Source: Pseudomonadota bacterium (lineage in GTDB: Bacteria; Pseudomonadota; Gammaproteobacteria; Xanthomonadales; Rhodanobacteraceae). Taken from it: a stretch of 15,638 nt of DNA. Location of the stretch: contig JAEYZH010000019.1 of NCBI GenBank assembly GCA_023430685.1, positions 1 through 15,638 of the forward strand, in the 5' to 3' direction. Under the pieces are notes generated by a model. That model ran no database searches. It was not told where the DNA came from and worked only from the letters and a program-made list of their open reading frames with translations. Position numbers and translations under genes: made by a program. This document shows positions 1 to 6,584 of the stretch, piece by piece; position 1 is the first letter of the stretch, and each line of letters begins with the position of its first letter.

Positions 1-20
1 CCCCCGCCGTCACCGCCCTC

Positions 21-107
21 GTTGGGTGGGACGCAGCCGCGCCGCGGCGAGCCCCACCGACTCCCACAGGGTGGGACTCGCGCCTTCGGCGCTGCGTCCC
101 ACCCTAC
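21..107. repeat. Pair of REP-like hairpins, GTAGGGTGGGAC family
   Basis: Two copies of one palindromic element lie in opposite orientation downstream of rmlB. The better copy reads on the minus strand from 107 as GTAG followed by a hairpin: AGGGTGGGAC at 68-77 pairs with 96-105, and GCGCC (80-84) pairs with GGCGC (88-92) around a TTC loop. The other copy starts at 21 as GTTGGGTGGGACGCAGC and has drifted. A 14-base stretch at 24-37 is the exact reverse complement of 91-104, so the two copies could also pair with each other. The GTAG head plus imperfect hairpin is the known form of RAYT-type REP elements. No coding feature is supported in 1-163; the small open frames here are on repeat sequence. 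Confidence 0.7.
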
Positions 108-163
108 GTATCGCAAGTTGCCCCAAACGCGCGTCGGAGCTCCCGATCGCGGCTGCGCCGCTT

Positions 164-1216
164 CTAGACACCGAGGCGTTCCATGCGGTAGCTGCCATCG
201 AGCACGCGCAGTACCCAGGGCTGGTTGTCCAGGTACCAGTCGACGGTGCGCGCGAGGCCGCTTTCGAACGACTCGGTCACGTGCCAGCCGAGGTCGCGCT
301 TGATCTTGGAGGCGTCGATCGCGTAGCGACGATCGTGGCCCGGCCGGTCCCTGACGTAGGTGATCAGCGATTCGCGCCTGCGTCCGTCCGCGAGCGGGCG
401 ACGCGCGTCGAGCAGCGCGCAGATCGACTTCACGACATGGATGTTCTCGCGCTCGGCATCGCCGCCGATGTTGTAGACCTCGCCGACGCGCCCGATCTCG
501 AGCACGCGCCGGATCGCCGCGCAGTGGTCGCCGACGTAGAGCCAGTCGCGGATGTTGCGGCCGTCGCCGTACACGGGCAGCGGTTCGCCCGCGAGCGCCT
601 TCTGGATCACGAGCGGAATGAGTTTTTCGGGAAACTGGAACGGCCCGTAGTTGTTCGAGCAGTTGGTGGTCAGCACCGGCAGCCCGTAGGTGTGGTGGAA
701 CGCGCGCACGAGGTGGTCGGACGCAGCCTTCGACGCCGAATACGGCGAGTTCGGCTGGTAAGGCGAATCCTCGCGGAAGCGGCCGACCGGCCCGAGCGAC
801 CCGTAGACCTCGTCGGTCGAGACGTGCAGGAAACGGAACGCATCCTGGCGTTCGAGCGGCAGTGCGCGCCAGTACGCGAGCGCGCATTCGAGCAGGTTCA
901 GCGTGCCGACGACATTGGTCTGGACGAACGCGGCGGGGCCGTCGATCGAGCGGTCGACGTGCGATTCCGCGGCGAAGTTCACGATCGCGGTCGGCGCATG
1001 CGCGGCCAGCACGCTGCGCACGCAATCGGCATCGCCGATGTCGCCATGCACGAACGCGTGGTCCGGATGCCGGGCGACGCCCGCGAGCGTGTCGGGATTG
1101 CCCGCGTAGGTCAGCGCGTCGAGGTTGACGATGCGCACGCCGCCCTGCGCCAGCGCGCCCAGCACGAAATTGCCGCCGATGAAGCCGGCGCCGCCGGTGA
1201 CGAGCAGGGTTTTCAT
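164..1216 (-). CDS. rfbB: dTDP-glucose 4,6-dehydratase
   Basis: The 350-residue product is an extended short-chain dehydrogenase that converts dTDP-glucose to dTDP-4-keto-6-deoxyglucose with bound NAD, the second step of dTDP-rhamnose supply for LPS and other surface glycans. It shows the Rossmann loop GGAGFIG (8-14), the family catalytic stretch STDEVYG (133-139) with Thr134, Asp135 and Glu136, the active-site YSASK (159-163) and the family signature NNYGPFQFPEKLIP from about residue 188. Length matches the family. The frame stays open upstream to 1420, but the start at 1216 begins directly with the MKTLLVTGGAGFIG fold, and a purine-rich CGGAACGG precedes it. In relatives rfbA, rfbC and rfbD follow; here the next gene in that direction lies outside the window, beyond the REP pair. 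Confidence 0.95.
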   Translation of the reverse strand: MKTLLVTGGAGFIGGNFVLGALAQGGVRIVNLDALTYAGNPDTLAGVARHPDHAFVHGDIGDADCVRSVLAAHAPTAIVNFAAESHVDRSIDGPAAFVQTNVVGTLNLLECALAYWRALPLERQDAFRFLHVSTDEVYGSLGPVGRFREDSPYQPNSPYSASKAASDHLVRAFHHTYGLPVLTTNCSNNYGPFQFPEKLIPLVIQKALAGEPLPVYGDGRNIRDWLYVGDHCAAIRRVLEIGRVGEVYNIGGDAERENIHVVKSICALLDARRPLADGRRRESLITYVRDRPGHDRRYAIDASKIKRDLGWHVTESFESGLARTVDWYLDNQPWVLRVLDGSYRMERLGV

Positions 1217-1535
1217 CCGTTCCGGGTCCAGTGGAGAGGCCGGTCGACCGGCCAGGACAGGCCGGGGCACCAGCCCCGCATATCGTAGCAGGTTGCCGGC
1301 GAATGCCTGTCCGTCGCGCACGCGGGCAACGGCGCCCGATGCGCAGTGCGGTTGCGGCGCGCACATGCCACCGCGGCTGTCCGATGGTCGACGCCGCCGG
1401 ATGCTGCCCGGCTGACGCACGCCCTGCGCGCAGCGCGAGGACGGGGCCGTAGGCAGCCGGAAACGGCGAGAACCCGGCGCGCCGCGTACGTAGGATCAGT
1501 CCAGGGGGATCAGTCCACCAGACAGGAGTCTTCCG
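1217..1535. other. Divergent intergenic region, rfbB / DUF4440 gene
   Basis: About 320 bases separate two divergent starts and should hold both promoters; I see no convincing -35/-10 pair. A 16-base perfect palindrome (GGCCGGTCGACCGGCC, 1238-1253) sits 21 bases upstream of the rfbB start. Next to it is a small hairpin, CGGGGC/GCCCCG (1263-1268 with 1273-1278). On the other side, an 11-base direct repeat GGATCAGTCCA occurs at 1493-1503 and 1507-1517, just before the ribosome binding site of the next gene. No additional gene is supported; the open frames crossing the region run on from coding DNA of rfbB. Confidence 0.5.
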
Positions 1536-2033
1536 ATGTGCACCGGCAAGCTCGTCGCCATCGCGATCTCGTTCGCATTCACGGGCCTCGTCGCCTCCTC
1601 CGCCGTCGCCGTGGACGCCGACGTCGCACGCGTGATCGAGATCGACCAACGCATGCAGCGCGCGTTCGTCGACCGCGACCAGGCGGCACTGCGCGGCATC
1701 TTCGCCGACGACTACGTGTTCGTCGCGTCCACCGGCGAGGAGCGCGACAAGGAAAAAGTCATCGCCGACGCCGCGTCGCCCGACGTGCAATGGGAGGTCA
1801 ACGAAGCGAGGAACCCGAGCGTGCGCGTGCACGGCGACACTGCGATCCTCGTGTCGAACCTGCGCCAGAAGGGCGTCGACCACGGTCGGCCATTCGAGCG
1901 CAACGTGAAGTTGTCGAGCACCTGGATCCGCGTCGGGAACGACTGGCGCGCCGTGCACGCACATGCGTCGCGCGAGGTCGAACTGTTGCCGCCGGCGCCG
2001 CGCGCGACCGAGAAGTCGATCACCGCGCTGTGA
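1536..2033 (+). CDS. Exported DUF4440 / SnoaL-like (NTF2-fold) protein
   Basis: A 165-residue protein with an N-terminal signal peptide (hydrophobic 5-20, likely cut after SSAVA at residue 25), so probably periplasmic. The rest looks like the DUF4440 family of the NTF2/SnoaL fold: an early helix with DQRMQRAFVDRDQAALRGIF (37-56), the family-like ADDYVFVASTG (57-67), then KEKVI, VRVHGDTAIL (97-105) and the closing strand STWIRVGNDWRAVHAHAS (128-144). Members often serve as small binding proteins or unassigned enzymes; the substrate cannot be told here. The start is fixed by AGGAG at 1524-1528, seven bases before the ATG. It converges on the DUF4142 gene, 45 bases away. It resembles no neighbour in function and may be a single-gene transcript. 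Confidence 0.82.
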   Translation: MCTGKLVAIAISFAFTGLVASSAVAVDADVARVIEIDQRMQRAFVDRDQAALRGIFADDYVFVASTGEERDKEKVIADAASPDVQWEVNEARNPSVRVHGDTAILVSNLRQKGVDHGRPFERNVKLSSTWIRVGNDWRAVHAHASREVELLPPAPRATEKSITAL

Positions 2034-2057
2034 CGGCCCGGCCTTGCGGCCGAGCCG
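2034..2057. terminator. Hairpin between convergent genes
   Basis: CGGC c CGGCC, loop TTGC, then GGCCG a GCCG, forms a nine-pair stem with one internal mismatch directly after the stop at 2033 and 21 bases past the end of the opposing gene. Its position between converging genes suggests a two-way terminator. There is no clear T tract, so intrinsic termination is uncertain. Confidence 0.4.
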
Positions 2058-2078
2058 GTCCGCGCGTCGCGCCGACCG

Positions 2079-2573
2079 TCAGCGGCCGGCGTCCTGCAGG
2101 GCCTTCGCGCTCGCAAGGTGGGCGCGCAGCGTCGGCAGCATGCGCTGCGCGAGCGCGCGCAAGTCCGCGTCCGCACCGAGCGTGGCCTCGCGTTCGTACA
2201 GCGCGAGCTGCGCGGCGTGGTCGCTGATCACCGATTCCAGGAACCGGCGATCGAACTCGTCGCCGGTCAGCGTGCCCAGTTCGGCTTCGCGCTGGTCGGC
2301 GCCTGCGTCGACGCTGTCGGGCAGTCCGAACCCCTTGTCGCCCGCGATGCGCGCGATCTCGGCGTTCGCGGCCGCGTGTTCGCGCGCGATCTCGCGTCCG
2401 AGTGTCTGCACGCGGATGTTCGACGACCGCGCATCGGCCATTTCGCCGAGCGCGACCGCGGCAAGCCCGGCCGAGGTCGCGGCCGAGGCGAAGGCCTGGC
2501 CGACGTCGTCCTGCGCGCGTGCACCGACGACCAGGGCCAGCGCGATGCCGGCTGAGGCAAGGACTCTCCACAT
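2079..2573 (-). CDS. Exported DUF4142 family protein
   Basis: The 164-residue product has a signal peptide (MWRVLASAGIALALVVGARA, likely cut after residue 20) and then an almost wholly helical region typical of DUF4142 (ferritin-like four-helix bundle) proteins. Visible family traits are FASAATSAGLAAVALGEMA (28-46), LGREIAREHAAANAEI (58-73), the FDRRFLESVISDHAAQLALYERE stretch (107-129) with His119, and a last helix LAQRMLPTLRAHLASAKAL (141-159). Family members are often exported and called putative outer-membrane or stress proteins; no enzymatic activity is established. The frame is open to 2753, but GGAGG at 2581-2585, seven bases before the ATG at 2573, fixes this start. A second ATG just upstream, within GCATGC, is out of frame. 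Confidence 0.85.
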   Translation of the reverse strand: MWRVLASAGIALALVVGARAQDDVGQAFASAATSAGLAAVALGEMADARSSNIRVQTLGREIAREHAAANAEIARIAGDKGFGLPDSVDAGADQREAELGTLTGDEFDRRFLESVISDHAAQLALYEREATLGADADLRALAQRMLPTLRAHLASAKALQDAGR

Positions 2574-2650
2574 GGCATGCGCCTCCGGGCTATGGTTGCG
2601 CCGACCATACGCGCGCTCGTGCAACGCCGGCTGACGCGCGAGAGGAAGGT

Positions 2651-2702
2651 GCGCGTCCCTGCATGGCCGCCCCGGGGAAGTGCGGCCATGCAGGCGACGC
2701 GC
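2651..2702. terminator. Long hairpin between fusion gene and DUF4142 gene
   Basis: CCTGCATGGCCGC (2658-2670) is the exact reverse complement of 2682-2694 across an 11-base loop. The stem continues with GCGCGTC/GACGCGC (2651-2657 with 2696-2702) after one bulged base, giving about 20 pairs. It lies about 120 bases past the stop of the fusion gene, and on the minus strand it is followed by ACCTTCCTCT. It could end the fusion-gene transcript or protect its 3' end. It has no GTAG head, so it does not belong to the REP families seen elsewhere in the window. Confidence 0.5.
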
Positions 2703-2819
2703 GGCAGGCCACGATCGGGGAGGCGTCCGCGCTGCGGCCTGCGCATCGTTCAACGCGCAAACGGGGCCGACCCCGCCATCGACGCCGCGACGCGAGCCCG
2801 GGCATCGCTCACCGGCCGT

Positions 2820-4754
2820 TCAGCGCACGTCGCCGCGCATCGCATCCTCGGCGTAGATCGCGACATGCGGCACGCCGTCGGGACCGATCCAGCCGCGGTA
2901 CATGCCCTCGGTATTGAACGGGAACGCGAACGTGCCGTCGCTCGCGAGCGCGATCGCGCCACCGTCGCCGCCGGCCTTCGGGATCTCCTCGTTGATCACC
3001 TCGTGCGCGGCGCGGCGCACCGACTGTCCCGCGAGCCGCATGCGCGCGCAAATCTCGTGCGCTGCGGCCGCGCGGATGTAGTACTCGCCCCAGCCGGTGC
3101 CGGACACCGCGCAGCGCGCGTCGGCCCAGGTGCCCGCGCCGATGATCGGCGAGTCGCCGACGCGGCCATAGCGCTTGTTGGTCATGCCGCCGGTCGACGT
3201 GCCCGCGCCGAGGCGACCCTGCGCATCGAGCGCGAGTGCGCCGACGGTGCCGAAGTAGGCCTTGCCGCCGTCCACGCCCGCGACGGCGTCGGCCTCCTCG
3301 CGCAGCGCCTTCTGCAGCTGCTGCCAGCGCTTGTCGGTGCGGAAGTACGATGGATCCACGAGCGCGATGCCCTGCTCTTTCGCGAACGCCTCGGCGCCGT
3401 CGCCGACCATCATCACGTGGCGCGACTTTTCCATCACCGCGCGCGCGAGCAGGATCGGGTTCTTCACGCGGCGCACGCCGGCGACCGCGCCGGCCTTGCC
3501 GCTCGCGCCGTCCATGATTGACGAATCCAGCTCGTTCCTGCCGTCGTGCGTGAACACCGCACCACGGCCCGCGTTGAACTGCGGCGCGTCCTCGAGCACG
3601 CCGATCGCGGCGGTGACCGCATCGAGCGCGGGACTGCCGGCCGCGAGCCGCGCATGTCCTGCGCGCAACGCGGCTTCGAGCGCCGCGCGCGCGGCCGCCT
3701 CGTCGGCCGGCGTCATGCCTGCGCGTTCCACGCCGGCGCCGCCGTGGATCACGAGCAGCGGCGCATCGATCGCGAGCAAGACGCCGTCCTGCACCGCGTA
3801 ACGGCGCTCGAACACGGGCTTCTCCACGCGCGCATCGGGCAGGTGCAAGCGCGAATCCACGCCGACGCCGACCGTCTCCACGCGCGCCTGCCGCATCGGT
3901 TCGTCCTCGACCTGCGGCGCGAACCCGCCCTTGACCACGGTCGCGCCCGCGCCCGGCGCGGTCGCATACACGCGCGCGTTGCCCTCGCCATCGACCGCGA
4001 CCGCGGCGTCCTCGTCGACGCCGAGTCCGAGCAGCGGTCGCCCGGCGATCGACTCGGCCTTCGCGACGAACGCGACGAGCCGCCCGAGCCGGTTGCGCTC
4101 GCTGAAATGGGTGTCGGTCACGATGCCATGCAGCAGCGCGATGTCGAGGAACCCGGACTCGATCGTGTTCTCGCTGCCGAGCGGATCGGCGAGCGCGCGC
4201 GGGCTGGTCTGGCTGCCGCCGTCCATCGCGCCATACAGGTATTCGCCGAGCATCGCGAGGCCGGCGCTGGTGCCGCCGAGCGGCTTGCCCGCTCGAACGT
4301 GGGCGTCGAGCGCCGCGGCCACCGGCGTGCCGCGCCAGTACCTCACGTAGCGCGACTGGTCGCCGCCCGCGATGAAGATGCCGTCGGCGCGGCGCAGGCT
4401 GCGCAGCATCGCGCGGTCGCTCGCCGATTCACGGTCCTTGAACACGAAGGTTTCGACCGACGCGATGCCACCGACCTCGTGGTAGAACTCCTCGCCGATC
4501 TCGCCGGCCTGCGAGGCACGCAGCACGACGACGTGGCCGTTGCCCGCGCGCTGCATGAACCAGCGCAGCGCATCGAAGTTGCGGTCCCCGCCGCCCATGA
4601 GCAGCAGCCCGGGCTGCACGGGACCCGGCGTCTTCGCCGCACGGTCGCCGAGCAGGTAATGCCCGAGGCTCGCCGCGTGCGCCGGCAGCGCCAGCACGCC
4701 CGCGAGCAACGCGACTGCAATCGCCCATCGATCCAGTCCCCGGGTTCCGGTCAT
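2820..4754 (-). CDS. Exported cyanophycinase-like / isoaspartyl peptidase fusion
   Basis: One 644-residue frame joins two hydrolases behind a signal peptide (hydrophobic 11-23, likely cut after AHA at 27), so it should act in the periplasm or outside. Residues about 44-285 are a peptidase S51, cyanophycinase-like domain: AGGDQ (129-133), nucleophile elbow GTSAG with Ser163, DTHFSERNRLGRL (214-226) with His216, and GLGVDED (243-249) with the likely third triad residue Glu248. Residues about 331-644 are an Ntn isoaspartyl peptidase/asparaginase: VIHGGAG (335-341), FNAGRGAVF (393-401), the self-cleavage site G502|T503 in GTVGALALD, TSTGGMTNK (519-527), GRVGDSP (530-536) and SGTGWGE (551-557). 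In the known pathway cyanophycinase releases beta-Asp-Arg and isoaspartyl peptidase splits it. AGGAG at 4762-4766 sets the start. True substrates are inferred; other isoaspartyl peptides are possible. Confidence 0.9.
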   Translation of the reverse strand: MTGTRGLDRWAIAVALLAGVLALPAHAASLGHYLLGDRAAKTPGPVQPGLLLMGGGDRNFDALRWFMQRAGNGHVVVLRASQAGEIGEEFYHEVGGIASVETFVFKDRESASDRAMLRSLRRADGIFIAGGDQSRYVRYWRGTPVAAALDAHVRAGKPLGGTSAGLAMLGEYLYGAMDGGSQTSPRALADPLGSENTIESGFLDIALLHGIVTDTHFSERNRLGRLVAFVAKAESIAGRPLLGLGVDEDAAVAVDGEGNARVYATAPGAGATVVKGGFAPQVEDEPMRQARVETVGVGVDSRLHLPDARVEKPVFERRYAVQDGVLLAIDAPLLVIHGGAGVERAGMTPADEAAARAALEAALRAGHARLAAGSPALDAVTAAIGVLEDAPQFNAGRGAVFTHDGRNELDSSIMDGASGKAGAVAGVRRVKNPILLARAVMEKSRHVMMVGDGAEAFAKEQGIALVDPSYFRTDKRWQQLQKALREEADAVAGVDGGKAYFGTVGALALDAQGRLGAGTSTGGMTNKRYGRVGDSPIIGAGTWADARCAVSGTGWGEYYIRAAAAHEICARMRLAGQSVRRAAHEVINEEIPKAGGDGGAIALASDGTFAFPFNTEGMYRGWIGPDGVPHVAIYAEDAMRGDVR

Positions 4755-4859
4755 CGCGCGACTCCTGCCGTTGCGCGGCGCAGCGCCGCATTCCCAACTC
4801 CGGGACGAACGACGGCCCGGCTTCCCCCATGTCGGCGCGCCGCGCGCTAGAGTCGCGCC
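4755..4859. promoter_or_regulatory. Divergent promoter region, fusion gene / sigma gene
   Basis: The 105 bases between the start of the fusion gene and the start of the sigma gene must hold both promoters unless one is read from further away. A GCGGCG-CAG-CGCCGC hairpin (4775-4789) lies in the leader of the fusion gene, just upstream of its ribosome binding site. The sigma gene has no good Shine-Dalgarno sequence. I see no convincing promoter hexamers. Shared regulation of the two sides is possible from the layout but not shown by any motif. Confidence 0.4.
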
Positions 4860-5456
4860 ATGGCGACCGACCTCGACGACTGGTTCGTACGCGAGATCCT
4901 TGCGCACGAACGCGCTCTGGTGCATTACCTGCATCGGTGCTGGCCGCAGCGCGACGAGCACCACGACCTGCTGCAGGAAGTGTACGCGCGCGTGCACGAA
5001 GCGGCCGGTCGCAGTCGCCCGACCGCGCCGAAGGCGTTCCTGTTCACGACCGCGCGCCACCTGATGGCCGATCGTGCGCGACGCGCGCGCGTGGTGTCGA
5101 TCGAACCGATGGGTGATTTCGAGCCCTCGCACGTCTACCTCATCGACGAGCGGTCGCCCGAACGCTGGATGGGCGCGCGGCAGGCGCTCAAGCGCCTGGC
5201 CGAGTCGCTCGAGCGACTGCCCGACCGCTGCCGCGAAGTCGTGTGGCTGCGCCGGGTCGAGGAACTGTCGCAGAAGGAAGTCGCGCAGCGCCTCGGCATC
5301 AGCGGGAAAACCGTGGAGAAGCACCTGGCCAAGGGAATGCGCCTGATCGCCGACCACCTGTACGGCGGCGGGTTCGCGCCCGGCGACGAGGACCCCTCGG
5401 AGCCGTGGGCCGAGGCCGAAGAGGATGAAGGACATGCACGACAGCAGGCGGATTGA
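4860..5456 (+). CDS. FecI-like ECF sigma factor
   Basis: The 198-residue protein is a group 4 sigma factor. Region 2 spans about 13-77, with DEHHDLLQEVYARVHE (32-47) and PKAFLFTTARHLMADRARR (57-75). Region 4 spans about 108-167, with LPDRCREVVWLRRVEELSQKEVAQRLG and the recognition helix SGKTVEKHLAKGM (148-160). Both match the FecI branch. An acidic tail follows (176-190). It should direct RNA polymerase to the receptor operon when released by the FecR-like protein encoded next, whose start overlaps its 3' end. The ATG at 4860 gives the expected N-terminal length, though the bases before it form only a weak ribosome binding site. Which ligand triggers it is unknown. Confidence 0.93.
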   Translation: MATDLDDWFVREILAHERALVHYLHRCWPQRDEHHDLLQEVYARVHEAAGRSRPTAPKAFLFTTARHLMADRARRARVVSIEPMGDFEPSHVYLIDERSPERWMGARQALKRLAESLERLPDRCREVVWLRRVEELSQKEVAQRLGISGKTVEKHLAKGMRLIADHLYGGGFAPGDEDPSEPWAEAEEDEGHARQQAD

Positions 5457-6498
5457 ACAAACCGCCGCCGAGTGGCTGGCGCGATCGGACGCAGGCGACT
5501 GGAGCGAGCGTGACGAGGCCGCGCTCGACCAGTGGCTCGCGAGCGCGCCGCGCCATCGCGTCGCGTACCTGCGCCTGCAGGCGGCGTGGCGCGAAGCCGG
5601 TCGGCTGCGCGCGCTCGCCGCGGGCCTGCCCGCAGGCGTCGTTCCGCCGCGCGGCTCGTGGGGACAGGAATGGCGCACCGGCCTCGCGGACGAGGCGCGA
5701 GCGCCGGACCTGCAGGACACCGTTTTCCTGCCGCGCACACGCCGGCATGCCCACGCGCGTCGCTGGCGCCACGCGCTGGTCGCGACCGTCGCGATCGCGC
5801 TCGCGGGTTCGATGGGCTGGGCCGGATGGCAACTCGGCGGCCGCCAGGAAGCGCAGTACGCGAGCGGCGTCGGCACCTTGCAGACGGTCGCCCTGATCGA
5901 CGGCTCCACCGCCGTGCTCAGCAGCGACAGCCGCCTGCGCGTGCGCATGACGCGAGGCGGGCGCGAGGTGGCGCTGCTGCAGGGCGAAGCGTATTTCGAC
6001 GTCGCCCCGGACCCCGCGCGACCGTTCGTGGTGGTCGCCGAGGAACGCCGCGTGGTCGCGGTCGGCACGCGCTTCTCGGTGCGTCGCGACCATGCGGAGC
6101 TGCGCGTCGTGGTGACCGAGGGCAAGGTCCGGCTCGATCGCGCGGCGGGCGACGACGGTCGCGCGACGCCGGTCTCGCTGCTGCCCGCGGGCAGCGTCGC
6201 GACCGCCGGGCGCGACGGCGTGCTCGTGCGCTCGCTCACCGTTGCCGAGGCGGAACGCTACCTCGAATGGCGCAGCGGCTTCCTCGCGTTCGAGGATGCG
6301 ACGCTCGCGGCGGTCGCATCCGAGTTCAACCGATTCAATACGCGCAAGCTCGAGCTCGCGGACGCGCAGGTCGCGCAACTGCGGGTCGGCGGCAACTTCC
6401 GCTGGGCCCAGGCCGAGGACTTCGTGAAGCTGCTCGAACTCGGTTTCCCGGTGCGCGCCGAGCGCCACACGGACCGGATCGTGCTGCACAGCCGCTGA
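5434..6498 (+). CDS. FecR-like transmembrane anti-sigma regulator
   Basis: The 354-residue single-pass inner-membrane protein relays receptor occupancy to the sigma factor. The cytoplasmic N-terminus (5-60) is a DUF4880 domain, AAEWLARSDAGDWSERDEAA followed by LDQWLASAPRHRVAY. One membrane segment lies at about 113-131 (HALVATVAIALAGSMGWAGW) after a basic stretch. The periplasmic FecR domain (about 145-260) shows GEAYFDVAPDPARPFVV (184-200) and VGTRFSVR (210-217). The C-terminus (about 280-354) is a DUF4974/STN-like domain: FLAFEDATLAAVASEFNRFN and LRVGGNF (316-322). An in-frame ATG at 5425 is also possible; 5434 is preferred because GAGG at 5421-5424 is nine bases ahead. It overlaps the sigma gene by 23 bases, implying coupled translation. 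Confidence 0.93.
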   Translation: MHDSRRIEQTAAEWLARSDAGDWSERDEAALDQWLASAPRHRVAYLRLQAAWREAGRLRALAAGLPAGVVPPRGSWGQEWRTGLADEARAPDLQDTVFLPRTRRHAHARRWRHALVATVAIALAGSMGWAGWQLGGRQEAQYASGVGTLQTVALIDGSTAVLSSDSRLRVRMTRGGREVALLQGEAYFDVAPDPARPFVVVAEERRVVAVGTRFSVRRDHAELRVVVTEGKVRLDRAAGDDGRATPVSLLPAGSVATAGRDGVLVRSLTVAEAERYLEWRSGFLAFEDATLAAVASEFNRFNTRKLELADAQVAQLRVGGNFRWAQAEDFVKLLELGFPVRAERHTDRIVLHSR

Positions 6499-6517
6499 TC
6501 GCGCGCGGCGGATGGGG

Positions 6518-6541
6518 GGAATTCCGGACTCGTTCGTCCTG
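6518..6541 (+). promoter_or_regulatory. Possible ECF-type promoter of the receptor gene
   Basis: In the 86 bases between the FecR and receptor genes, GGAATT (6518-6523) followed by CGTCCTG (6535-6541) resembles an ECF -35 GGAA element and a CGTC-type -10. The spacing is shorter than usual, so this is tentative. The gap would otherwise be plain operon spacing. Confidence 0.3.
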
Positions 6542-6584
6542 ATCACGCAGAAGGTGCCGTCCCGAGCACCGGGGGAGTCCGTCC

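Noticed and set aside
26..1288. Plus-strand 420-codon open frame across rfbB
   Set aside because: It mirrors the well-conserved rfbB gene, has Arg/Ala/Val-rich composition and shows no recognisable domain.
2820..3820. Two separate genes, with isoaspartyl peptidase starting at an internal Met
   Set aside because: The first internal Met in this half (residue 347) falls after the conserved VIHGGAG strand, and there is no stop in the linker, so one fused protein is the simplest reading.
4755..6239. Minus-strand open frame that continues upstream of the fusion gene for almost 500 codons
   Set aside because: It lies antisense to the sigma and FecR genes, both of which show complete family motifs. 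The signal peptide and AGGAG at 4762-4766 mark the real start at 4754. The open frame results from high GC.
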